This document shows, one piece after another, positions 25,366 through 33,793 of a stretch of DNA of 64,000 nt (position 1 is the first letter of the stretch; every line of letters starts with the position of its first letter). The stretch covers positions 1-64,000 of the forward strand of contig NZ_JAPDOD010000035.1 in the NCBI RefSeq assembly GCF_027587205.1, in the 5' to 3' direction. Position numbers and translations under genes: made by a program. The notes beneath the pieces were generated by a model. The model saw only the letters and a program-made list of their open reading frames with translations, did not search any database and was not told the origin of the DNA. The DNA is from Solirubrobacter ginsenosidimutans (GTDB lineage: Bacteria; Actinomycetota; Thermoleophilia; Solirubrobacterales; Solirubrobacteraceae).

Positions 25366-25463
25366 AGGGGGTTTACCGGAGGTCGGTGCCGGTTTCCCGA
25401 ACCGCGGGACTCCTCTGCGCCCCAGCGACAGGGCGGGCCGGCGGCGGGAGAGTGTCTCAGACC

Positions 25464-26186
25464 ATGACTGCTCTGTTTCTCGACTCCCTCACTCGTGACT
25501 TCGGCTCCGGCGACGGCGTGGTCCGCGCGCTCGACGGCGTCACCCTCAGCTTCGAGCGCGGCACCTTCACGGCCGTCATGGGACCTTCGGGCTCCGGCAA
25601 GTCGACGCTGCTGCAATCCGCCGCGGGGTTGGACCGGCCGACGTCGGGACGCGTGCGGCTCGGCGATGTCGAGCTCAGCGCGCTCGGCGAGAAGGCACTG
25701 GCGCGCCTGCGACGCGAGCGACTCGGGTTCGTCTTTCAATCCTTCAACCTGCTCGGCGCGCTGACCGCGGCGCAGAACGTCGCGTTGCCGTCACGGCTGG
25801 CGGGGCGCCGGTTGCGTCGTGAGCAGGTCACGGCGGCGCTGGCGGCGGTCGGTCTCGCCGATCGCGCCGGGCATCGTCCCGCGCAGCTCTCCGGGGGTCA
25901 GCAGCAGCGGGTGGCGATCGCGCGCGCTCTGGTCGGCGAGCCGGAGCTGCTGTTCGCCGACGAGCCGACCGGTGCTCTGGATCTGCGCGCGGGGCGGGAG
26001 GTGCTCGCGCTGCTGCGCGACACCGTGGACCGCGGCGGGCGCACGCTCGTCATGGTCACCCACGACCCGAGCGCCGCGGCGTACGCCGACCGCGTCGTGT
26101 TCATGGCCGACGGCCGTCTCGCGGGTGAGCTCGTGGCGCCGACGGCCGAGCAGGTCGCCGAGCGCATGACCGGGCTGGGGGAGTGA
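25464..26186 (+). CDS. ABC transporter ATP-binding protein (MacB/LolD type)
   Basis: A 240-residue ATPase: Walker A GPSGSGKST (40-48), Q-loop in VFQSFNLL, signature LSGGQQQR (142-149), Walker B LLFADEP (162-168), switch His in VMVTHDP. It is of the family that drives FtsX-type permeases in peptide efflux, lipoprotein release or antibiotic sensing. ATG 25464 is chosen because the domain starts at once; the first ~80 bases after palindrome D are non-coding. The permease gene begins 1 base after its stop. Confidence 0.95.
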   Translation: MTALFLDSLTRDFGSGDGVVRALDGVTLSFERGTFTAVMGPSGSGKSTLLQSAAGLDRPTSGRVRLGDVELSALGEKALARLRRERLGFVFQSFNLLGALTAAQNVALPSRLAGRRLRREQVTAALAAVGLADRAGHRPAQLSGGQQQRVAIARALVGEPELLFADEPTGALDLRAGREVLALLRDTVDRGGRTLVMVTHDPSAAAYADRVVFMADGRLAGELVAPTAEQVAERMTGLGE

Positions 26187-26187
26187 C

Positions 26188-28644
26188 GTGTTCCGCATCT
26201 CTCTGCAGACGCTGCGGGCGAACCGCGGGACCCTCGCCGGCGCGTTCGTCGCCCTCTGGCTGGGCGTCACGCTGGCCTATGGCGCCGGGTTGCTGATGGC
26301 GGGTGCGTTGAGCGCGCCCGGCCCGGGACGCTTCGCGGCGGCCGACGCGGTCGTCCAGGCCGATCCTGAGATCGCGACCGCCGAGGACGAGTCGGCGGAC
26401 GTCGCTCCAGCGCCGCTGCTCGACGCGGCGCTGGTACGACAATTCGCGGGCGGGGTCGGCGACGTCTCCTTCCCGGTCGGCGCGTTCGACGCCGCGGGCC
26501 GGTCCGTGAGCCCCGATCCGCTCAGCGCCCACGGGTGGGCGAGCGCGGCGCTGACGCCGTACACGCTCGTGTCCGGCCACGCGCCGGCGGGTGCGCACGA
26601 CGTCGTCGCCGACACGAGATTGCCGGTCGGCTCACACCTGCGCATCGCGACGCCCGCGGGCGAGTCCACCTACCGCGTCACCGGCACCGTCCGCGGCCCG
26701 GCCGGCCCACCCACCCTCTTCTTCACCGACGCCGTGGCCTCCCGCCTCTCCGGCCACCCGGGCAAGGTCAACGCGATCGCCCTTGCATCCAAGTCGCATA
26801 CCGGGGTCAGACCCCGGTGTACAAGTTGCACACCAGATGCATACATGAACCGCGAGGCGGGTCTCGTGGCGGCTCGCCGGACCGCGGCCGGCATCGCCGC
26901 CGACCCGCGGTTGAAGGTGCTCGACCGCGCGCACGCCGCTGACGCCGACGCGAGCGACTCGCGCGCGGCCGACCGGGTCGCCCTGATCGCGATCTTCGGG
27001 ACGATGGGCGGGATCAGCGCGATGGTCGCGCTGTTCGTCGTCGCAGGCACGTTCTCGCTCGCGATCGTCCAGCGGCGGAGCGAGATCGCGGTCCTGCGCG
27101 CGCTCGGCGCCGCGCCGCACCAGGTTCGCCGGCTGATCGCGGGTGAGGCGCTGATCGTGTCGGTCGTCGCCGGCGCTTTCGGCATCCTCGCCGGGAAGCC
27201 GCTCGCCCACGCCATCGTGGACGTGATGGCCGACCATGGTGCGGTGCCGCCCGGGTTCGCGCCGGGCACGTCGTGGATTCCGCTCGTCGCGGCGTTCGGC
27301 GGTGGGATCCTCGTCGCGCAGGTCGCGATGTTCGCCGCGGCTCGCCGCGCCGGTCGCACCCGCCCCGCCGAGGCGCTGCGCGAGGCAGCGATCGAACGTG
27401 CGCGGCCGGGTGTGTTGCAGCTCGGCGTCGGCGTCCTCCTGCTCGGTGGCGGCGTCGCGATGGCGCTGCTGTTCAAGGGCACGTGGGCGGTCGCGTTCGC
27501 GATCCTCGAGGGGATGCTGCTGGCGGCGGGCGTCGGGCTGCTCGGACGCGCCCTGCTCGGCGTGCCCGCCGCACTGCTCGCGTGGCCGCTGCGGCGCTTC
27601 GGCGCGTCCGGCCTGCTCGCCTCGACCGGGCTGGCCGCCAACCGCTGGCGGACGGCCGCGCTGGCGACCCCGGTCGTGCTCGTGGCGATGCTGGCGGGGA
27701 CGCAGGGCATCGTCCAGACCAGCGGGCAGCGTGACGCGGAGCGCGTCACCGCCAAGCGGGTGACCGCGCCGTTCGTCGTCACCGGTCGCGACGGCGCGCC
27801 GCTCCCGGACGGGACGGCCGAGCGGCTCGCGAAGCTGGACGGCATTGCCGGGATCGCGTCCGCGCGGACCACCGATATCTACCCCGAGAAGTCCGTCTAT
27901 GCCGAGGACGCTCCGTGGCCCGCCGCGGGGCTCAAGGCCACAGGCAAGCCCACGCTCGACCTCCAGTTCACGTCGGGGGACCTGCGCGGCGTGCACGGCG
28001 ACACCGTCGCGGTGAGCCACGTGTTCGCCCAGACGGGTGACCTGAAGGTCGGCGACACGTTCGTCGCCCGCCTCGCCGACAAGTCGCGCCACACGCTGCG
28101 CGTCGGGGCGATCTACACCCGCGCCGCGGGACTGGGCGACGTCGTGCTCGCCGATGCCCCCGCGCCCACCGCGGCGATCTTCGTCGCCGGTTCGCGCGCT
28201 GCACTGGACCGCTACGCGAAGGGCCGCAACGGCGTCGAGGTGCTGACCCGAGGCGGGTACCGCACCCGCGTCCACGCCATCGGGCAGGAGAACTCGTGGG
28301 GCGTGTGGATGATCGTCGGGCTCGCCGCCCTGTTCGCGGCGCTCGCGCTGATCAACACCGCCCGGATGGCGACCTCTGAGCGCCGCGCCGAGTTGGCGAC
28401 GATTCGCCTCCTCGGCGGCACCCGCGGCCAGCGCCTGCGCACCGCGATCCTCGAGAGCATCCCGACGACCCTCGTCGCCCTCCTCGCGGGTGCCGCCGTC
28501 GTGGCCATCTCCGTCCACGGCATCCCACTCGGCCTCACCGGCATCCCCCTCGCCATCCCGGCGACGATCCTCGCCGCGATCGCGGCCGGAGCCCTCGCCC
28601 TGGGCCTCCTCACGGCCCTCGCCACCAACCTAAAGCACACCTAA
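26188..28644 (+). CDS. FtsX-like ABC permease with in-frame repeat insertion
   Basis: An 818-residue permease with the MacB/FtsX layout. TM1 is at about 15-40, and a large extracytoplasmic domain spans 45-265. Helix triplets are near 270-390 (RRSEIAVLRALGAAPHQV, the conserved FtsX cytoplasmic turn), followed by further helices at 405-470, a second extracytoplasmic domain and a final triplet (RRAELATIRLLGGTRGQR) at 700-815. Bases 26784-26841 inside the first external domain are a repeat element encoding 19 residues (about 200-218) with a C-x2-C pair, unlike the surrounding sequence. The stop codon TAA lies inside palindrome doublet B. The GTG start follows the ATPase stop directly. Confidence 0.9.
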   Translation: MFRISLQTLRANRGTLAGAFVALWLGVTLAYGAGLLMAGALSAPGPGRFAAADAVVQADPEIATAEDESADVAPAPLLDAALVRQFAGGVGDVSFPVGAFDAAGRSVSPDPLSAHGWASAALTPYTLVSGHAPAGAHDVVADTRLPVGSHLRIATPAGESTYRVTGTVRGPAGPPTLFFTDAVASRLSGHPGKVNAIALASKSHTGVRPRCTSCTPDAYMNREAGLVAARRTAAGIAADPRLKVLDRAHAADADASDSRAADRVALIAIFGTMGGISAMVALFVVAGTFSLAIVQRRSEIAVLRALGAAPHQVRRLIAGEALIVSVVAGAFGILAGKPLAHAIVDVMADHGAVPPGFAPGTSWIPLVAAFGGGILVAQVAMFAAARRAGRTRPAEALREAAIERARPGVLQLGVGVLLLGGGVAMALLFKGTWAVAFAILEGMLLAAGVGLLGRALLGVPAALLAWPLRRFGASGLLASTGLAANRWRTAALATPVVLVAMLAGTQGIVQTSGQRDAERVTAKRVTAPFVVTGRDGAPLPDGTAERLAKLDGIAGIASARTTDIYPEKSVYAEDAPWPAAGLKATGKPTLDLQFTSGDLRGVHGDTVAVSHVFAQTGDLKVGDTFVARLADKSRHTLRVGAIYTRAAGLGDVVLADAPAPTAAIFVAGSRAALDRYAKGRNGVEVLTRGGYRTRVHAIGQENSWGVWMIVGLAALFAALALINTARMATSERRAELATIRLLGGTRGQRLRTAILESIPTTLVALLAGAAVVAISVHGIPLGLTGIPLAIPATILAAIAAGALALGLLTALATNLKHT
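26784..26841. repeat. palindromic element E inserted in frame within the permease gene
   Basis: The core is ACCGGGGTC (26800-26808), A, GACCCCGGT (26810-26818). The outer ends are TGCATC (26784-26789) and GATGCA (26836-26841), also inverted. The 58-base structure is translated without a stop as part of the permease. Confidence 0.75.
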
Positions 28645-28750
28645 GGGGTCAGACCCCTTAGGTTTCCTTTAGGTCGCGTTTGGCCGCGCAACGCCGGTTC
28701 TCGGCCGCCACGCAACCTAAACGCCAGCTAAGGGGTCTGGCCCCTTAGGT
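28639..28750. repeat. palindrome doublet B (REP/REPIN-like), inverted pair
   Basis: The left unit is ACCTAAGGGG (28639-28648), TCAGA, CCCCTTAGGT (28654-28663), then CTTTAGG. The right unit is CTAAGGGG (28728-28735), TCTGG, CCCCTTAGGT (28741-28750), preceded by CCTAAA in inverted orientation. A GGCCG/CGGCC hairpin (28682-28706) lies between. The permease stop TAA is at 28642-28644 inside the left arm; the kinase stop is 6 bases right of the right unit. Confidence 0.85.
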
Positions 28751-28755
28751 GGGCG

Positions 28756-30498
28756 TTAAGTTGGGATTTCGGCTCGGAGGGTGGTGCCGGCGCCGAGGGG
28801 GGAGTCGATGGTGAGGCGGCCGTTGAGGGCCTCGACGCGGTCGGCGAGGCCGCGCAGGCCAGAGCCGCCGGCGGGGTCGGCGCCGCCGGCGCCGTCGTCG
28901 GAGACGATGATGCGGGCGGTGGTGTCGACGCGGTCCACGGAAATGCGCACGACCGAGGCGCCGGCGTACTTGGCGACGTTGGCCAGGGCCTCGCTGACGA
29001 CGTAGTAGGCGGCGGCCTCGACCGGGCCGGGCAGGCGCTCGGCGCCGATCGACACCGAGAGCTCGACCGGCAGCGGCGCGCGGTCGGCGACGGCGCGGAC
29101 GGCGGGCTCCAACCCGCGCTCGGTCAGTACCGCCGGGTGGATGCCGCGGGCGAGCTCGCGCAGTTCCGCGAGCGCAGAGGTCAGCTCGTCGCCCGCCCGC
29201 AGCAGATCGGCGTCGTCCGGATGCCGCCGCGCCGCCAAACGCAGCATCAATGCCAAAGACACCAGCCGCTGCTGGGCCCCGTCGTGCAGGTTGCGCTCCA
29301 GCCGCCGGCGCTCCGCGTCACCCGCCGCGACGATGCGCGCCCGCGACGCCGCCAGCTCCTCCCGCGCCTGCGCGTTCGCCAGCGCCTGCGCGGCCAGCTC
29401 GGCGAAGTAGGAGATGCGCTGCTCGGCGTCCTCCGGGAACGGCTCGGGGTCCATCGTCGAGACCACGACCGCGCCCCACAGCGCCCCGCCGAGGAAGATC
29501 GGCGCGGCGACGACCGCCCGCACGCCGTACCCGCGCATCGTCGCCGCCAGCTCCCCCTCCGCACCCGCGTAGGAGTCCATCCGCGCCGCCCGCCCCGTCC
29601 GCCACACCCGCGTCACCGCCGTGTCGCCGTCGAGCGGCATCCGCGTCCCCGGCGGCAGCACGTGCTCGGGCGAGAGCGCCCACCCGCCGATGATCGTCCC
29701 GGCCAATCCGTCGGGGTCGAACCGGAACATGTGCGCCGTCCGCGCGTCGAGCAGCCGCCCGACCTCCTCACCCACGAGCCCGAACAGCCGCGCCGGGTCG
29801 TACTCGGCCGCGACCGCCGTCGCCACCCGCCGCAGCGCCGCCTGCTCGTCCGCCAGCCGGTGCAGCGTGGCCTCGGCGACGTAGCGGGCGGTGAGATCGC
29901 GCAGGTAGCCGTAGAAGACCGGCGCCCCCGGCATCTGCGGCCGCGTGACGACCACCTCGACCGGGAACTCCGATCCGTCAGACCGCATCGCGGTGAGCTC
30001 CACCCGCCGCCCGACCACCGGCCCGCGCCCCGTGCGCAGGTAGCGCTCCAACCCGGACCGGTGCGCCTCGCGCAGAGACGGCGGGATGATCAACTCCGCG
30101 ACGCGGTGACCGACCATCTCCGAGGCGGAGTAGCCGAACAGCCGCTGCGCCGCGCGGTTGGCAGACAGCACCACCCCCGACGCGTCCATCGTCACGACGG
30201 AGTCGAACGCGACGTCGAGCATCGCCCGCCGCCGCGCCTCCATCTCGCGCAGCGACGCGAACAGCGCGACCTGCGACGCGACGCTCTCGGCCGCGGCGCG
30301 CAGCGCCTCGTCCGGTGGTCCGGTCTCGATCAGCAGCGCGCCCGTTCCCGGGATCGGCACCCTGAGCGTCCCGCCATCCCAACGCAAAACACCCTCGTCC
30401 CCGCGCACGAGCACCCCCGGCAGATCCTCCTCGAACGCGTCCGAAGCGGAGGCGGCGAGCGCCCCCGTGACGCTGCGCAGCAGCTCGGCCGCGGTCAT
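28756..30498 (-). CDS. PAS-GAF histidine kinase (HPK7 type), paralogue 1
   Basis: A 580-residue soluble kinase. The N-terminal region (about 1-100) is GAF-like and truncated. The PAS domain (about 100-210) contains [26 protein letters not shown]. The GAF domain (about 225-385) includes [12 protein letters not shown]. HisKA_3 has [15 protein letters not shown], then [19 protein letters not shown], and HATPase_c has [13 protein letters not shown] and [18 protein letters not shown]. There are no membrane helices. The ATG overlaps the stop of the paralogue upstream (ATGA). The two proteins share the order and much of the sequence from PAS to the C-terminus, so they arose by tandem duplication. 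Confidence 0.92.
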   Translation of the reverse strand: MTAAELLRSVTGALAASASDAFEEDLPGVLVRGDEGVLRWDGGTLRVPIPGTGALLIETGPPDEALRAAAESVASQVALFASLREMEARRRAMLDVAFDSVVTMDASGVVLSANRAAQRLFGYSASEMVGHRVAELIIPPSLREAHRSGLERYLRTGRGPVVGRRVELTAMRSDGSEFPVEVVVTRPQMPGAPVFYGYLRDLTARYVAEATLHRLADEQAALRRVATAVAAEYDPARLFGLVGEEVGRLLDARTAHMFRFDPDGLAGTIIGGWALSPEHVLPPGTRMPLDGDTAVTRVWRTGRAARMDSYAGAEGELAATMRGYGVRAVVAAPIFLGGALWGAVVVSTMDPEPFPEDAEQRISYFAELAAQALANAQAREELAASRARIVAAGDAERRRLERNLHDGAQQRLVSLALMLRLAARRHPDDADLLRAGDELTSALAELRELARGIHPAVLTERGLEPAVRAVADRAPLPVELSVSIGAERLPGPVEAAAYYVVSEALANVAKYAGASVVRISVDRVDTTARIIVSDDGAGGADPAGGSGLRGLADRVEALNGRLTIDSPLGAGTTLRAEIPT

Positions 30499-32417
30499 CG
30501 CCCGCAAGGGATCTCGGCGCGCAGCGTCGTTCCCGCGCCGGCCGGGCTCTCCAGCGCGAAGCGCCCACCCAGCGCCTCGACCCGGTCCGCGAGCCCGCGC
30601 AGCCCGGACCCGCGCCCGGCCACCGCCCCGCCCACCCCGTCGTCGCGCACCTCGATCAGCGCCCGCGCGTCCGACCGCCCCACGCCCACCGAGACCACGG
30701 ACGCGGAGGCGTACTTGGCGACGTTCGTCAGCGCCTCGGCCACGACGTAATAGGCCGCTGCCTCAACCGGTCCGGGCAAGCGCTCGCACAGATCGATCGA
30801 GATCTCCACCGGCAGCGGCGCCCGCGCCGCCAGCGAGGCGACCGCCGGCTCCAGCCCGCGCTCGGTCAGTACCGCGGGATGGATGCCGCGCGCGAGCTCG
30901 CGCAGCTCCTCCAGCGCGAACGTCAACTCCCCGCCCGCCCGCGCCAGGTCCGCGTCGTTCGGATGTCGCCGCGCCGCCAACCGCAGCGTCAGCGCCAGAG
31001 AAACGAGCCGCTGCTGCGCGCCGTCGTGCAGGTTGCGCTCCAGCCGCCGGCGCTCCTCGTCGCCCGCCGCGACGATGCGGGCGCGCGACGCGGCCAGCTC
31101 CTCGCGCGACTGCGCGTTGGCGAGCGCCTGCGCGGCCAGCTCGGCGAAGTCGGCGATCCGCTGCTCCGCGCCCAGTGGCGGCGGCTCGGGCTCCACGCTC
31201 GACACGATCACCGCGCCCCACAGGCGACCCTCGAGGAAGATCGGGCCCGCGACCGCATTCTGGAAGCCGAGCGAGCGCAGCGACTCCGCGAGCTCGCCGT
31301 CGAGCGAGGCGTAGCTCTCGATCCGCGCCGGCGCACCCGTCCGGTACACGCGCGCCGACGCCGTGTCGCCGTCCATCCGCACCGTCTCGCCGACGGGGAT
31401 GTTGCTGACCGGCGCCTCGCTCCAGCCACCCACGACGGTCGCCATCTCGCCCGCGTCGAAGCGCACCATGTTCGAGCTCTGGGCGCCGAGCAGCCGCGCG
31501 ACCTCCTCGGTCACGACCCCGAACACCCGCCGCGGATCCCCCGATCCCTCCGCCACCGCGGTCGCCACCCGCCGCAGCGCCGCCTGCTCCTCCATCAGCC
31601 GCTGCTGGTCGCGCTCGCGCTCGTGCACCTCGGTGACGTCGCGCAGGTAGCCGCAGAAGAGCGGCGGACCGGGCAGATCGGCGCGCGTGATCACCACCTC
31701 GCACGGGAACTCGCTGCCGTCCTTGCGCATCCCCTCGAGCTCGAGCGGGTGATAGGCGATCGAGGTCGCGCCGGTCTCCAAGTACTTCCGGACTCCGCGC
31801 CGGTGCGCCGCGCGCAGCGACGGCGGGACGATCAGCGCCGCCAGCTCGCGGCCGATCATCTCGTCCGCGCGGTACCCGAAGGTGCGTTCCGCCGCGCGGT
31901 TGACCTCGACCACGTTGCCCAGGTGATCCATCGTGATGATGCTGTCGAAGGCGGCGTTGAGGATCGCCGTCTTGCGTGCCTCCGAGGTCTGCACCGCCTG
32001 CACCGCGCGGCAGCGCTCGACGAACACCGAGATCTGCGTGCCGAGGCTTTCGAGCGTCGCCAGCATCGCGTCGTCGAATGCCAGTGGCCCGGTCGTCGCG
32101 AACGCCATCACGCCCACGCCGCGGAGCGGGAACGCGAAGGTTCCCTCGGCCGACACCGGCCCGCTCGCAGCCGCCGAGGCGACCAGCGCCGCGCCGAGCG
32201 CGGCGCCCGCCGGCCACGTCTCAACGCAGTGGAACTCGTCGTCCTCGCCCGGGAGCCACATCGCTCCGGCGCAGCCGAGCGACTCGCCGATCGCGGCCAG
32301 CAGCCCGGGATAGGCCTCGCGCTCGCCCGCGGCCGTGGCGAGCACGCGCACGACGGCGTGCTCCATCCTGAGCAGCGCGGCAGCGTCTGGGTGAGCGGGT
32401 GGTCGCAACCGCGCCAA
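30495..32417 (-). CDS. GAF-PAS-GAF histidine kinase (HPK7 type), paralogue 2
   Basis: A 640-residue soluble kinase: N-terminal GAF (about 20-140) with [11 protein letters not shown] (about 150-265) with [25 protein letters not shown] (about 280-440), HisKA_3 with [15 protein letters not shown] and [16 protein letters not shown], and HATPase_c with [13 protein letters not shown] and [18 protein letters not shown]. The start is uncertain: TTG at 32417 or ATG at 32366, 17 codons later. No response regulator is adjacent; the nearest NarL regulator is 5.5 kb away. It is divergent from the B12-subunit gene. Confidence 0.9.
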   Translation of the reverse strand: MARLRPPAHPDAAALLRMEHAVVRVLATAAGEREAYPGLLAAIGESLGCAGAMWLPGEDDEFHCVETWPAGAALGAALVASAAASGPVSAEGTFAFPLRGVGVMAFATTGPLAFDDAMLATLESLGTQISVFVERCRAVQAVQTSEARKTAILNAAFDSIITMDHLGNVVEVNRAAERTFGYRADEMIGRELAALIVPPSLRAAHRRGVRKYLETGATSIAYHPLELEGMRKDGSEFPCEVVITRADLPGPPLFCGYLRDVTEVHERERDQQRLMEEQAALRRVATAVAEGSGDPRRVFGVVTEEVARLLGAQSSNMVRFDAGEMATVVGGWSEAPVSNIPVGETVRMDGDTASARVYRTGAPARIESYASLDGELAESLRSLGFQNAVAGPIFLEGRLWGAVIVSSVEPEPPPLGAEQRIADFAELAAQALANAQSREELAASRARIVAAGDEERRRLERNLHDGAQQRLVSLALTLRLAARRHPNDADLARAGGELTFALEELRELARGIHPAVLTERGLEPAVASLAARAPLPVEISIDLCERLPGPVEAAAYYVVAEALTNVAKYASASVVSVGVGRSDARALIEVRDDGVGGAVAGRGSGLRGLADRVEALGGRFALESPAGAGTTLRAEIPCGR

Positions 32418-32458
32418 GCTTGTCGGTTCCGCCTGCGCTCATCAACCGTTCGCCAAAA

Positions 32459-32479
32459 ACGAGGAAGTCCTCGTAATAT
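32459..32479 (+). promoter_or_regulatory. promoter with operator-like palindrome, B12-subunit gene
   Basis: ACGAGGAAGTCCTCGT (32459-32474) is a perfect inverted repeat with 7-base arms around AG. Its last T starts TAATAT (32474-32479), a near-consensus -10 hexamer ending 7 bases before the ATG at 32487. A protein bound here would block the promoter. The regulator is not identified. Confidence 0.55.
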
Positions 32480-32486
32480 CCGAGAC

Positions 32487-32891
32487 ATGGCCCCATCGAC
32501 CAGGAAAATCCGCGTCGTCGTGGCCAAGCCCGGCCTCGACGGACACGACCGCGGAGCGAAGATCATCGCCCGCGCCCTCCGTGACGCCGGCATGGAGGTC
32601 ATCTACACCGGCCTCCATCAGACGCCCGAGCAGATCGTCGAGACCGTCCTGCAGGAGGACGCCGACGCCGTCGGGCTCTCGATCCTCTCGGGCGCGCACA
32701 TGACGCTGGTCCCGCGCGTGATCGAACTGCTGCGCGAGCAGGACGCGGGCGACGTGGTCGTCACCGTGGGCGGGACGATCCCCAATCAGGACATCGCGGA
32801 GCTCAAGCAGCTGGGCGTGGCCGAGGTCTTCACGCCGGGAGCGCCCACCCAGGCGATCATCGATTTCATCGAGGGCGCGGTCACGCCGTGA
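32487..32891 (+). CDS. cobalamin-binding (C-terminal) subunit of a methylmalonyl-CoA-mutase-type enzyme
   Basis: A 134-residue stand-alone B12-binding domain. D18-G-H20-D-R-G23 is the DxHxxG motif whose His replaces the lower cobalt ligand; SILSGAH and VGGTIPNQD (the nucleotide-tail pocket SxL and GG motifs) follow in order. It functions with a separate radical-forming mutase subunit that is not in the window. MeaB at 10773 is the matching chaperone. It is preceded by a palindromic operator and a leaderless-type promoter. Confidence 0.92.
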   Translation: MAPSTRKIRVVVAKPGLDGHDRGAKIIARALRDAGMEVIYTGLHQTPEQIVETVLQEDADAVGLSILSGAHMTLVPRVIELLREQDAGDVVVTVGGTIPNQDIAELKQLGVAEVFTPGAPTQAIIDFIEGAVTP

Positions 32892-32895
32892 CGCC

Positions 32896-32930
32896 TTGAA
32901 CTGTACCGTCTGGACGGTACAGTGGAGGGC
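32896..32930 (+). promoter_or_regulatory. promoter and TetR operator of the SMR pump operon
   Basis: -35 TTGAAC (32896-32901), 16-base spacer, -10 TACAGT (32918-32923). A perfect palindrome, arms CTGTACCGTC (32901-32910) and GACGGTACAG (32913-32922) around TG, covers the whole spacer and most of both hexamers. The ATG follows the -10 by 7 bases, so the transcript is probably leaderless. The second gene of the operon is a TetR repressor, so autoregulation is expected. Confidence 0.8.
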
Positions 32931-33251
32931 ATGACCGCCATCTATCTCGCACTCGCCATCGCGTCCGAAGTCATCGCCACGCTTGCTCTGAAGTCCTCCG
33001 AGGGCTTCTCCAAACCCTTACCCGCGGCGATCGTGGTCGTCGGCTACGGCATCTCGTTCTTCCTGCTCGCCCTGGTGCTCAAGCACTTCAGCGTGGGCAC
33101 GACCTACGCGATCTGGTCGGCCGTCGGCACGGCCGCGATCGCGCTGGCCGGCATCGCCCTCTACGGCGAGACCGCCAACGTCCTCAAGATCGCCTCGCTC
33201 GGGCTGATCATCCTCGGCGTCGTGGGGCTGAATGCCGCAGGCACGCACTAA
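32931..33251 (+). CDS. small multidrug resistance (SMR) efflux protein
   Basis: A 106-residue protein with four transmembrane helices of the EmrE/QacE type. The membrane-embedded Glu13 in IASEVIATLALK is the essential proton/drug site; TYAIWSAVGTA contains the conserved Tyr and Trp of helix 3. It exports quaternary ammonium-type cations in exchange for protons, as an antiparallel dimer. The overlap of 20 bases with the downstream tetR gene and the strong operator in front make a compact drug-inducible unit. Confidence 0.93.
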   Translation: MTAIYLALAIASEVIATLALKSSEGFSKPLPAAIVVVGYGISFFLLALVLKHFSVGTTYAIWSAVGTAAIALAGIALYGETANVLKIASLGLIILGVVGLNAAGTH

Positions 33252-33738
33252 AGACAGACTCCTCGACGCCGCCGGCGCCGTCGTCATGCGCGACGGCGCC
33301 CAGGCGCTGACGCTCGACGCCGTGGCGCTGGAGGCCGAGGTCTCCAAGGGCGGGCTGCTCTACCACTTCAAGTCCAAGCGCGACCTCGTCGAGGGCCTGA
33401 TCGAGCGCTGGCTGGCCGAGTTCCAGAAGGAAATGGACGAGGAAGACCCGGACTTCGTGCGCGGGTACGTGAAGGCCTCCGCGCCCGCGGGGAACGAGTT
33501 GGGCATGCTCGCGGCGCTGATCGGCGACCCCTCGCTGCTCGTCGCGGTGCGCAAGCAGTACGGGATCTGGCAGGATCGGGTGGAGCGCGAAGGGCGCGAT
33601 CCGGTCGATGCCACGGTTGCCCGTTTGGCCGCCGATGGGCTTTGGCTGGCGGAATTGTTGGGTATGGGGCCTCCGACGGGAACCCTGCGAGAGCAGGTTC
33701 TCGAACGTTTGTTGGACCTGGCCGAACCACTGGATTGA
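33232..33738 (+). CDS. TetR-family transcriptional regulator of the SMR pump
   Basis: 168 residues. The N-terminal TetR helix-turn-helix has DRLLDAAGAVVMRDG, then LTLDAVALEAEVSKGGLLYHFKSKRDLV; the recognition helix is SKGGLLYHF. The shorter C-terminal ligand domain (about 60-168) is helical. Because it overlaps the pump gene and a perfect palindrome covers their promoter, it most likely represses its own operon and releases on drug binding. Whether it also binds the different palindrome just downstream of its own gene (33735-33750) is unclear, since the arm sequences differ. Confidence 0.93.
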   Translation: MPQARTKDRLLDAAGAVVMRDGAQALTLDAVALEAEVSKGGLLYHFKSKRDLVEGLIERWLAEFQKEMDEEDPDFVRGYVKASAPAGNELGMLAALIGDPSLLVAVRKQYGIWQDRVEREGRDPVDATVARLAADGLWLAELLGMGPPTGTLREQVLERLLDLAEPLD

Positions 33739-33761
33739 CTGGTCAGTCAACGCGCTAGGAT
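33735..33761 (+). promoter_or_regulatory. promoter and palindromic operator of the etf operon
   Basis: TTGACTGGTCAGTCAA (33735-33750) is a perfect inverted repeat with 7-base arms. Its first six bases form a consensus-like -35 (TTGACT); TAGGAT at 33756-33761 is a -10 candidate (15-base spacing). TTGACYG-type palindromes are typical of TetR regulators of acyl-CoA catabolism; the regulator here is not identified. It overlaps the last codons of the tetR gene. Confidence 0.6.
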
Positions 33762-33793
33762 GCCGAACGTTCGTTCTTGATATGAGGTGACTT

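Noticed and set aside
26632..28518. 628-codon frame antisense to the permease
   Set aside because: Low-complexity charged product; frame openness follows from codon bias of the real gene.
24328..32417. Integrated mobile element or prophage
   Set aside because: No integrase, transposase, attachment repeats or tRNA were seen; only small palindromic repeats are present.
32418..32486. Cobalamin riboswitch before the B12-subunit gene
   Set aside because: The gap is only about 70 bases, too short, and lacks the B12 box; a palindrome and -10 explain it better.
33232..33750. The TetR protein as repressor of the etf operon
   Set aside because: Its own promoter carries a different palindrome (CTGTACCGTC arms) that fits autoregulation; the etf palindrome shares no arm sequence with it.
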